The notes below the pieces were generated by a model. That model was not told where the DNA came from. It saw only the letters and a list, made by a program, of their open reading frames with translations, and made no database searches. The position numbers and the translations under genes were made by a program. Positions 19,366 to 28,000 of a stretch of 64,000 bases of DNA are shown here, one piece after another. Source of the stretch: Chitinophagaceae bacterium (GTDB lineage: Bacteria; Bacteroidota; Bacteroidia; Chitinophagales; Chitinophagaceae); the NCBI GenBank assembly GCA_016703625.1, contig JADJBP010000007.1:62001-126000 (forward strand), read 5' to 3'. Position 1 is the stretch's first letter, and every line of letters begins with the position of its first letter.

Positions 19366-20637
19366 ATGAAACTTGTAATACTCGGTGGTGGATTTGGTGG
19401 ATTGCGGCTTGCACGAAAGCTTAGTAATAAACCTGGTTTTGACATTACACTGATCGATAAATTTAATTTTCACCAGTTTCAACCTTTGTTTTACCAGGTT
19501 GCTACCGCCGGCCTTGATGCCAGCAATATTTCTTTCCCGTTGCGCAAGGTTTTCCATAACAGTAAAAATATCCGTTTCAGGATGGCGATGGTAACACAAA
19601 TACTTGCTGCCCACAATAAAATAGTGACCAATATCGGGGAGTTTGATTATGATGCTTTGGTTATAGCCACCGGTGCCGATACCAATTTTTTTGGCAATCA
19701 AAATATGGCAGATCATGCTTTGCCTATGAAGAATACACTGGAAGCATTACAATTACGTTATAAACTCTTACAGAATTTTGAAACAGCCATCAATACAAAG
19801 GATGAACAAACCATTCAGCAGTTAATGAATATTGTGGTAGTGGGTGGCGGCCCAACAGGAGTGGAGTTGAGCGGTGCCATTGCTGATATGAAAAAATATG
19901 TATTGCCGAAAGATTATCCCGAACTTGATTTTACCAAAATGAAGATCTATTTGCTGGAGGGTTCAGATAAATTATTAAGGAATATGAGTGCTAAAAGCAG
20001 CGATGAGTCAAAAAAATACCTCGAAAAAATGGGTGTTACTGTATTAACAAATACTTTATTAAAAGATTATGACGGCGAAAAGATCACTTTGCAAAATGGG
20101 GATACCATCATCACTAAAATGGTGATCTGGGCTGCAGGTATTAAAGGGAATGTTCCAGAAGGAATTGATAAAAGCCTTATAGCAGGTGGCAACCGAATAA
20201 AAACAGACAGGCAATGTAAAGTAATGGACAGCACCAATATTTTTGCGATTGGTGATGTGGCTTATATGGAAGAGCCTGCATGGCCTTATGGTCATCCACA
20301 GGTTGCACCGGTGGCCATGCAGATGGCAGATTTGATGGCAAATAATTTACGCAGAATAGAAATGAAGAGCAATAAAGATGCTTTGGAAGAATTTGTATAT
20401 AATGATAAAGGCAATATGGCAACCGTTGGCAGAAACCTGGCAGTGGTTGATATGCCCAAACCTAAATTACATTTTAACGGCTTTCCTGCCTGGATGATCT
20501 GGATGGGTTTGCACCTGATGCTGATATTAGGGGTGAAGAACAGGTTCTTTGTTTTTTCAAACTGGCTGTATAATTATCTTACATATGATCAAAACCTGCG
20601 GTTGATCTTCAAAGATGTTTATACCAAAAGAAAGTGA
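19366..20637 (+). CDS. NAD(P)/FAD-dependent oxidoreductase, type II NADH dehydrogenase family
   Basis: 423 residues with the FAD-binding motif LGGGFGGLRLARKL at residue 4, the NAD-binding motif VVVGGGPTGVELSGAIADM at about residue 163 and the second FAD motif ATVGR/FAIGDVAYMEEP near 290. The C-terminal stretch WMIWMGLHLMLILG and the tail LYNYLTYDQNLRLIF fit the membrane-binding end of NDH-2 enzymes. NDH-2 passes electrons from NADH to quinone without pumping protons. It starts 36 bases after the serA stop and ends at a junction with a truncated phosphodiesterase remnant. Confidence 0.88.
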   Translation: MKLVILGGGFGGLRLARKLSNKPGFDITLIDKFNFHQFQPLFYQVATAGLDASNISFPLRKVFHNSKNIRFRMAMVTQILAAHNKIVTNIGEFDYDALVIATGADTNFFGNQNMADHALPMKNTLEALQLRYKLLQNFETAINTKDEQTIQQLMNIVVVGGGPTGVELSGAIADMKKYVLPKDYPELDFTKMKIYLLEGSDKLLRNMSAKSSDESKKYLEKMGVTVLTNTLLKDYDGEKITLQNGDTIITKMVIWAAGIKGNVPEGIDKSLIAGGNRIKTDRQCKVMDSTNIFAIGDVAYMEEPAWPYGHPQVAPVAMQMADLMANNLRRIEMKSNKDALEEFVYNDKGNMATVGRNLAVVDMPKPKLHFNGFPAWMIWMGLHLMLILGVKNRFFVFSNWLYNYLTYDQNLRLIFKDVYTKRK

Positions 20638-20640
20638 CCG

Positions 20641-20804
20641 GGTTAAATATTTTATTGTTTGCAATGGCACTGTCCATGCTGCTGAAATCTTCCTGCCAGC
20701 GCAAACCATCCGTGGTTATGATGATGATGTTTTCCGCAGTTTTGGAAAAAGCAGTATACAGGTTAAGTAAACATAAAATGGTCAATATTTTTTTCCTGTT
20801 ATTC
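20641..20804 (-). pseudogene. 5' remnant of an alkaline phosphatase/phosphodiesterase-family gene
   Basis: 164 bases align without gaps to 44201-44364, the 5' end of the phosphodiesterase gene at 43274-44357, with about 16 differences by eye. Read on the minus strand it gives KKILTILCLLNLYTAFSKT then AENIIIITTDGLRWQED, including the metal-binding TTDG site, but the start codon is AGG and the sequence ends at the stop of the NDH-2 gene after about 50 codons. The rest of the gene is absent. The plus-strand open frame here (20634-20900) is only the shadow of this remnant. Confidence 0.75.
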
Positions 20805-20831
20805 TGCTCTCAGAGATCATATGATGGATTT

Positions 20832-23800
20832 TCAGTTTTTCCCTACCGGTACATGAATAGAAACGATTGTTCCTTTATTTTTCATACTGCTGATCTGTAA
20901 TGTTGCGTCCATCATTTTTATAAGATCTTTTATGATCAGGTATCCGAGCCCGTTGCCTTTCCGGTTATCAATATTTGCAGATGAAATAATGAACTGGTCT
21001 GCCATAATATTGTTGATCTGTTCGGGAGTCATTCCAACACCTTCATCCTTTATACTGATAACGACATTTTTCAATGCCAGGTTGAGCAGTAATGGTGATA
21101 TTTCCTTTTTCAGAAAAATTGATGGCATTGGTCAACAGGTTGTAAATAAAATTTTAAAGGTTCAAAATACTGGTGAATTTCCAGATTGTGTTTACCTGGT
21201 TGACCAGGTTTAGTTTCTTTTGATTGGCCAGTGAATTCAATACACCCAGAACCTGGTTTACCAGTTCATGTACATTAAAAGTTTCTTTTGTCAACCGCCT
21301 GTTCTCATTCTGGTATTTTATCCAGTTAAGGATATTGGTGGAAAGCAGCTGAAGTTCCTGTGCAGTATTGGTCATCTCTTTAATGGTTTCATCCTGCAAT
21401 TCTTCCGTCATTAAATTTCTTTTTTCGATCAGTTTCTTTCCGGCAACCGTTACAAATTTTAACGGGGTTACTATATCGTGACTGATGATGGAAATCAGCC
21501 TGGTTTTAATGGTATTGTTTTTTTCCAGTATTTCATTCTGTTCCTGCAATTCTTTTGTTTTTTCTGCTACCTGCTTTTCCAGTTTGCGCTGCCTGATCTT
21601 ATACTGCCTGGTCCTGATGTAAAAAATGAGCTGAATAATGCCCAGCAGTGCCAGTAAACAAAGTGCATAAAACCACCATTGTTTGTACCAGGGGGTTGCC
21701 ACTTTGAATTCAATAAGCTTGTAGGAATAATTGTCTTTACCAAAACCATTCAGTTTCCTGATACGTAAACGGTAGGTACCCGATTGCAGGCCGCCAAGCC
21801 TGATAAAGGTTTCATTATCTGTGTTCACTGTTTTCCAGGCTGGTATATCATTCAGCTGGTAATCCAGGTAGATATTCTCTTTATTGCACCAGGCTGAAAA
21901 TCCAAGTTCAATGATCACTTCCTGTGTTTGTGCTGGCAGGCTATTATACTGCAGGGAGTCGGCATTCACGGCTATATTATCAGCAAGTATTTCATCAATA
22001 AAGATCTCTCCATCCGGTAAAATAGGGATTGCCTTTTCGGGGTTAACCCATAACAATCCATCCATGGTGGGAAAGGAAATATGGTTGTTGCTTAAACGCA
22101 AAGCACAGGGCGTACATCCGCCATTCAGCTCTGTCATTTCCATACCGTCTTTTTTTCCCGAAATAATGATAGTATACTGCCGTTTTATTATGATCAAAAG
22201 CATTGGTTATTTCAGCTAAACTGCATTTAAACAATCCACGGTTTGTGCTTATCCAGCAAAAATCATTTTTATCTGCCATAAAACAATGTGTGTAAAGCAG
22301 GTATTTATTCTTATCAAGCGGCATTGGTTTAAAGATACCACCCTTCATGATGTAATAGCCTGATCCATAGGTGCCAAAGAACACATAGTCTTTATATTTC
22401 CAGATATTCCGAACACAAATATTCTCTTTCGTAAACAAAGTGTCTAATCGATTTGTAACAATATTGAATCTTAACAGGCCGCTGCAGGTTGCCACTGCCA
22501 GATTGCCCGGACTAAGTTCTGTAAAATCAAAAGTAACCACCCCAGCCAGGTCTTTTGTGTACCTGTGCAGTAACCGGATACTGTCTTCTTCAAGAATGCC
22601 AATGCCCAATAAATTGGCCAGGTAAATTTTGCCGCCCGATTCCGCAACAATGTCACCCCATTTTATTTTAGGGTATACTTTTGTAAGTCCGGTGGCTTTG
22701 TTATATTGTGCAGGCAGTGATAACCTAAGTTTTTGTTTAATTGCGTGTACCACAAAAATTGGCCACTGGTATGTGTAATATTAAATGAGAATTTACCTTT
22801 TACCGGTAAAATATCCGGGTCTTTCGTATTATCGCCAATGATATCACTTTCATTGGTCAGGATATTGCCATTTGAAAGTTCAATTTGTGAGTAATAGGAA
22901 TTCCTGTTTTTGAATGAACATCATTCCTTCTCTTTGACTGAACCCTGTTTTGATTGATTACAATGAGGCCTTTGGATTCGGTTCCGATAAAAAGCAGTTG
23001 ATTCTTTTCGCTGTATTGAACTGACCTGATATATGTACCAGGCAGGGATCCCGGTAAAAATAAGTTTAGCTGTTATTTTACCACCGGAATAAGTTAAAGC
23101 CATGCTTTTCCCCGTCTATAAAAACAGGATTGCTCATTCCTGTTTGCCAGAAAAGCAGGCTATTGCTGGTTTTCAGGTTAAAGAGCCCGCCATCTTTTTC
23201 AAAAACTTCAACAGGCGACAGGGTCATATCTGCAACATTTAAAAGGAAGGTTCCCCCGTTGCCGGTGGATACAAAATACCTGTCATTTATTTTGAATATG
23301 CTGTAAATGTTTGCTTTTTCAAACGGCAGCGCAACCGGCTCTTTTAAACTGATGGAGTAATATAAAAGGGTAGTATTATTCTGAATTAAACAGGATGTAT
23401 CACTTATCCCGATTATTTTATTAAAGCCTGTGGCAAATGAAGGAGCTGTCAGTAAACCGGCATTTTTGTTAAAAAACAGGTCAGACACTCCCAATAAATA
23501 ATAGTTTCTGATATACGGGTTAATGCTGCTGTTTGTTGAAGACTTTCTCCAGAGCACGGGTTTACTTTTGTCAATTAAAAAGATATTGCCCGGCTGATCC
23601 GACAGGTATATTTTTCCGGCATTGTTCCTTACTATAAAAAGCATTCTTTCAGAAGCTATAGAAGGCATGTTTGCATTGGTGTACGATTTGAAATCAACTC
23701 CATTGAACCGAACAATGCCTGCTTCTGTGGCTATCCATAAAAACCGGTTCTTTCATCCCACTGGATTCCCTTAATGCCATTGGAAGGCAACCCGTTGTCT

Positions 23801-23894
23801 GTTGTATATTGTTGGATATGATGTTGTCAACAGTTTGGGCTGCAACTGATGATGCGGTGATCATAAAGAGCAGTAAAATAAGCAGTCTTTGCAT
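20832..23894 (-). CDS. Propeller-type sensor histidine kinase, broken into several frames
   Basis: One gene of about 1020 codons in at least five open pieces. 23694-23894 holds the signal peptide (MQRLLILLLFMITASSVAAQ) and the start of the first propeller repeat; in repaired frames this continues YTTDNGLPSNGIKGIQWDERTG. 23078-23668 and 22043-22753 are more propeller. 21154-22203 has a Y_Y_Y domain, a membrane segment and the HisKA phospho-acceptor box. 20832-21128 is the end of the ATPase domain (DEGVGMTPEQINN, GNGLGYLIIKDL). The N-box (NLLTNAINFS) lies between, after an in-frame TAA at about 21165. Such kinases sense periplasmic ligands, often sugars. The response regulator gene lies directly upstream on the same strand. 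Real decay is possible, since a non-homopolymer stop is also present. Confidence 0.8.
21154..22203 (-). CDS. Fragment of the sensor kinase: Y_Y_Y, membrane segment and HisKA
   Basis: Open piece of the kinase gene 20832-23894. It contains the Y_Y_Y-type beta domain (LEFSAW-like GFSAWCNKENIYLDYQL), the transmembrane segment WWFYALCLLALLGIIQLIFYI, a coiled coil (KLEKQVAEKTKELQEQNEIL) and the phospho-acceptor box SIISHDIVTPLKF. It ends at the in-frame TAA just before the N-box. Confidence 0.8.
   Translation of the reverse strand: MLLIIIKRQYTIIISGKKDGMEMTELNGGCTPCALRLSNNHISFPTMDGLLWVNPEKAIPILPDGEIFIDEILADNIAVNADSLQYNSLPAQTQEVIIELGFSAWCNKENIYLDYQLNDIPAWKTVNTDNETFIRLGGLQSGTYRLRIRKLNGFGKDNYSYKLIEFKVATPWYKQWWFYALCLLALLGIIQLIFYIRTRQYKIRQRKLEKQVAEKTKELQEQNEILEKNNTIKTRLISIISHDIVTPLKFVTVAGKKLIEKRNLMTEELQDETIKEMTNTAQELQLLSTNILNWIKYQNENRRLTKETFNVHELVNQVLGVLNSLANQKKLNLVNQVNTIWKFTSILNL
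22043..22753 (-). CDS. Fragment of the sensor kinase: two-component-regulator propeller
   Basis: Open piece of the kinase gene 20832-23894. Propeller-type repeats are recognisable (YLANLLGIGILEED, FCWISTNRGLFKCSLAEI). The last residues after NKTAVYY are out of frame and overlap the next piece, where the true frame continues. Confidence 0.65.
   Translation of the reverse strand: MVHAIKQKLRLSLPAQYNKATGLTKVYPKIKWGDIVAESGGKIYLANLLGIGILEEDSIRLLHRYTKDLAGVVTFDFTELSPGNLAVATCSGLLRFNIVTNRLDTLFTKENICVRNIWKYKDYVFFGTYGSGYYIMKGGIFKPMPLDKNKYLLYTHCFMADKNDFCWISTNRGLFKCSLAEITNAFDHNKTAVYYHYFGKKRRYGNDRAEWRMYALCFAFKQQPYFLSHHGWIVMG
23078..23668 (-). CDS. Fragment of the sensor kinase: N-terminal propeller
   Basis: Open piece of the kinase gene 20832-23894, beginning MPSIASERMLFIVRNNAGKI with propeller-like blades (IYLSDQPGNIFLID, FKINDRYFVSTGNGGTFLLN). 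It joins in another frame to the signal peptide piece at 23694-23894. Confidence 0.6.
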   Translation of the reverse strand: MPSIASERMLFIVRNNAGKIYLSDQPGNIFLIDKSKPVLWRKSSTNSSINPYIRNYYLLGVSDLFFNKNAGLLTAPSFATGFNKIIGISDTSCLIQNNTTLLYYSISLKEPVALPFEKANIYSIFKINDRYFVSTGNGGTFLLNVADMTLSPVEVFEKDGGLFNLKTSNSLLFWQTGMSNPVFIDGEKHGFNLFRW

Positions 23895-23929
23895 AAACGT
23901 TTTACGGTAAACAAGTTACTGCTTTCAAC

Positions 23930-24538
23930 TCAATAATTCACATTATACAAAGTAGCCAGTTCCATCAGTTCTTTTATATTACCCGCTGTGGTTTTTTCAA
24001 AAATGCGGGTTTTAATGGTGGAGATCGTATTCATTTTTAAATTGAGCGTTTCAGCAATATCCTTTGTCCCTATACCTTTAAGTACATAGTGCAGGATCTC
24101 CAGTTCCCGGGGAGCGAGCGTGGCAAAAGGATTGTCCTGCACATGGATATTATTTTTCCTTACAGGAACTTCGTTGTGCATAAATTTCTGCAGCAGTTGT
24201 ATCATTTCCTCTTCTCCCACGGATTTAGACATGTAGTAATTGATGCCGTATTGTTTTAAGGCCTCACCATAAATTTCTGCAGGCTGCATGGAAAAAATAA
24301 GTATGTGGAGATCGGGATATACCCTGCGTATGTTTGGAATTACTTCCAGCGTACTGCCATCTGATAAAATGATGTCCAGGATAAGGTGCGTGTATTTATT
24401 TTTTACCAGTTCGGACATCAGTTCATTACAGGTGCCAACTTCATGCAGGTCATTATACCCAAGCGTAAGCTGCAGGTTCAGTTTCAGCCCTTTTCTTATC
24501 ATGCTGTGGTCATCGGCTATCAAAATTTTTGGCTGCAT
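23930..24538 (-). CDS. LuxR/NarL family response regulator
   Basis: 202 residues, intact. The receiver domain has Asp9-Asp10, the phospho-acceptor Asp55 (LILDIILSDG), Ser83 and Lys105 (YYMSKSV). The LuxR-type helix-turn-helix lies at about 138-200 (LAPRELEILHYVLKGIGTKDIAETLNLKMNTISTIKTRI). It begins 3 bases from the end of the giant PKD gene upstream and ends 35 bases before the sensor kinase. The order PKD protein, response regulator, kinase on one strand suggests joint transcription and a role in controlling the surface-protein genes nearby, which is an inference. Confidence 0.92.
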   Translation of the reverse strand: MQPKILIADDHSMIRKGLKLNLQLTLGYNDLHEVGTCNELMSELVKNKYTHLILDIILSDGSTLEVIPNIRRVYPDLHILIFSMQPAEIYGEALKQYGINYYMSKSVGEEEMIQLLQKFMHNEVPVRKNNIHVQDNPFATLAPRELEILHYVLKGIGTKDIAETLNLKMNTISTIKTRIFEKTTAGNIKELMELATLYNVNY

Positions 24539-24541
24539 AGA

Positions 24542-25069
24542 TTATCTGATTATAGTTACCTGTCCCTGGAAAACCTGGTTCCTGTTATCGTTCAGTTTAA
24601 TGAAATACGTATAAGAACCATTGGGTTGTTTTGTTCCCTTAAAGGTACCATCCCACGCGTTATTTACATAATTGTTTGTTTCAAATATTTTTTGCCCATA
24701 GCGGTTGAACAGGGTGACCAATGCATTGGGATACTGTGCCAGTGCGGGTATCATCCATTTATCGTTTTTGTTATCGCCATTGGGTGTAAACGCATTGGGG
24801 ATATATACCTCGGTAACCACTTTTACCAATACAGCATCTGATGACCGGCAATGCGAAACAACATCTTCTGCCTGTAAAACATAGGTTGTATTTGCAGCCG
24901 GTGATGCCATGGGCTGTAAAATATTGCTGGCACTAAGCCCGGCAGCCGGTGTCCATAAATAATTGTAAACGGATGATGGAGAAACTGCAGCGGCGATCAA
25001 AACCGGGTAACCAAAATTCATGATCTTGTCGGGCCCTGCATTAACAACGGGAGTGGGGTTAATGATCAA
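24542..25069 (-). CDS. Fragment of PKD giant copy 1: T9SS type B C-terminal domain
   Basis: Open piece with the end of an Ig/PKD-like domain (YLWTPAAGLSASNILQPMA) and the CHU_C/gliding-motility C-terminal domain: PNAFTPNGDN, ALVTLFNRYGQKIFETNNY, WDGTFKGTKQPNGSYTYF. It keeps the proper C-terminus that copy 2 loses by one extra G. Confidence 0.85.
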   Translation of the reverse strand: MIINPTPVVNAGPDKIMNFGYPVLIAAAVSPSSVYNYLWTPAAGLSASNILQPMASPAANTTYVLQAEDVVSHCRSSDAVLVKVVTEVYIPNAFTPNGDNKNDKWMIPALAQYPNALVTLFNRYGQKIFETNNYVNNAWDGTFKGTKQPNGSYTYFIKLNDNRNQVFQGQVTIIR

Positions 25070-28000
25070 TACATCTGTTGCCGGTACAGACCTGCAATTG
25101 TTGATGTCGGTAACCGTTAAGGATACATTGTATGATCCAGCAGTGTTGTATGTTCTTGTAAATGGCGGGGCATTAGTGCCGGTTCCATTGCCAAAGTTCC
25201 AGTTCCAAACCGATATGCCTGTATTGGATGATGAAAATGCCAGCGGGATGTTTTCACAGGCCGTATCTTTTTTAATACTGAATGCAGCTACCGGGTTTTT
25301 GATGAATGGCCGGTATTATAGTAAATGTGGTATCCGCCGCACAAACCGAACCCGCAATACTCACCACGTGTTTTACCGTAATATTGGTTTGTGCCGTTGT
25401 ATAAATATGGGTTGCAGTATTCCCGGCTGATGTATTAAAGACCTGTCCGTCTCCAAAATCCCAGTACCAGTTCGTACCTGTGGTATTGGTATAGCCCGAA
25501 GTAAAGGTTATGGTATTGCCGATACAGGGTGTTCCGGCAAAACTGAAGGGGGCAACCGGTTTGTCGCTGATGGTTATCGTTTTTTTAGCCGTATCACTTT
25601 TACAGCCCAATGCCGATGTCGTAATTAAAGTAAAAGAATAAGTGCCCGCAGCAGTGTAAGTGTGCGTGAACGGTGTGTTGACGGCTCTTACCAGCGTATT
25701 GCCATCCCCGAAATCATATTGCCAGCTAACAATGGTACCGCTGCTAACCACAGAGGTATCGGTGATCTGTAAAGGCGCATTGGTACAACCGGCAGCAGGT
25801 ACACCTGGTTTGGCAATGGGATCTGGTGCAATGGTAACCTGTTTGGTGGTATCACCCGTACAACCTTCTGCCGTAAAAATGCGGTAGCGGATATTCTGCA
25901 CACCTGCTGTTGCGAATTTCTTTTGCATCAATAGTGCTTTGCGTGGTGGCATCATCAAAGCTCCAGAGGTAACCGGTGATGTTGAATGTGCCGGGCGGAT
26001 TGATGTGGTTGAAATAAACCGTATCTCTCAAACAGTTAATTGCCGTAATGGTAAAATCCGATAATGGCTTGATAAAAATGGAAATGGTTTTTCTTGACGT
26101 ATCACTGATACAACCATTATTGGATACAGTTACCAGGGAAACCGTATAGGTGCCGGGCAAAGCATACCGGTGATAGAAAGGCGTATTGGTTGTGCGGGTA
26201 AGCGTGGTTGCATCTCCAAAATCATATTGCCAGCTGGTAATGAATCCTGCTCCAATTCGATGAGGTATCGGAAATCAATACAGAGTCTACACAATTGGTT
26301 GTTGTAGCCCAGCCTGGCTATGGGGCTGTCGAAGATATTTATTGTTTTTGTGGTATCACCGTTGCAGCCATTGATGTGAATATGCGGTAGCGTATATTTT
26401 GCACACCGGCTGTTGCAAATCTCTTCCGGGCATCAATGGTGGTTTGCGTAGTGGCGTAATCAAAATTCCATAAATAACCGGTGATGTTAAAAGTGCCCGC
26501 CGGCGGGATATGATTGAAGTCAATGGTATCTTTTAAACAGTTTAATGCCGTGACCGTAAAATCGGCGCGGGGTTTATCGCTTACCGTAATGGTCCTTCTG
26601 AAAGTATCACTCACACAACCCATATCTGAAACGGTTACCAGCGATAAAATAAATGTACCGGCTGTATTGTATGGATGATAAAACGGGGTATTGGTATTTC
26701 TTACCAGGGTATTGCCATCCCCAAAATCGTAACGCCAGTTTGCAATACTGCCAATTGAAATGGATGAGGTATCTGTAATATAAACAGAGTCACGGATACA
26801 GAGGCCGGTTGCAGCACCAAACAAGGAAACTGGTTTTGCAAACACCGTAACTGACCTGTAACCGGTATCGCTGATGCAGCCGTTGTTTGATGTGGTTACC
26901 AGTTTAATGGTATAATTGCCGGTGCAGAATAGGTATGATAAAAATGAGGTATTGGTTGTACGAACTAAAATTGTAGCATCGCCAAAATCATATCTCCAGC
27001 TGGTTATGGTTCCGCCCGAAATGGAAGAAGTATCGGATATTAAAACCGAATCACCTGCACAGGCCGGGGTACTTACACCAACCACAGCAGTAGGGCTGGG
27101 GAAGATGTTTACTATTTTGGTTGTATCGCCGGGTGCACAGCCGTTATCGGGATAAATACGGTAGCGTATATTTTGTACACCTGGTGTAGCAAACAATTTA
27201 CTGGCATTTACAGTACCCTGTGTTTGTGGCATCATCAAAATTCCATAAATAATTCACGATGTTAAATCCTGTTGTGGTTGAGGTGCGTAAACTGAATGGT
27301 ATCTTTTAAGCAGTTTAATGCGGATATGCTAAAATCGGCAACAGGCCCGGGTTTTACAACAACCTTTACCGATGCAGAATCTACCTGGCTGCAGTTTTGT
27401 ATGACTGCTGAAGATAAAACAACCGGCACATAAAATGTACCGTTGGTGGAAAAGGTAAAATCCTGCTGAAGGCTGTAAACATAATACGTTCTGCCATTGA
27501 TCAATTCTGAAAATACGGGAACCGGGTTGGCAATGATTGAATCTGTATTTGGGAAAATGCCCGGCACCTGGCTCAGCTTCCAGTGAATAGAAGTAGCCGG
27601 TTGGGCAATTTTCACAAACAAACGTACCGGTGTGTTTTTACAGGTAAATGTATCAACCTGTGTACTGGTGCTGTTGGTATTTTTTATGGTACTGTAAAAA
27701 TTCAGGTTGTTTATCAATGCACCTACATTATACCCATAGCTTTCAAAATAACCGATACCGTTTACTATGGCAGTGAATGCTGAATCACTTGTGATCGTAT
27801 GTTGAGCATCTGCATTGGTTAAATTGGCAAATGCAACTGAATAGGCAGGATTATTTGGATGGATTTTTACCTGGGCCGCGGGCAGGGGAGCTCCATCTAC
27901 CAATAAAGATCCTATTCCTGCCGTTGGCACAGTAATATTTGCATACACATAATCAATACCGAATTTGGAACTGGTATAGAACAAAACACTTTTTTGCCCC

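Noticed and set aside
20634..20900. Plus-strand open frame of 88 codons after the NDH-2 gene
   Set aside because: Its sequence is the antisense of the phosphodiesterase remnant; the same antisense frame occurs at 44182-44367 over the real gene.
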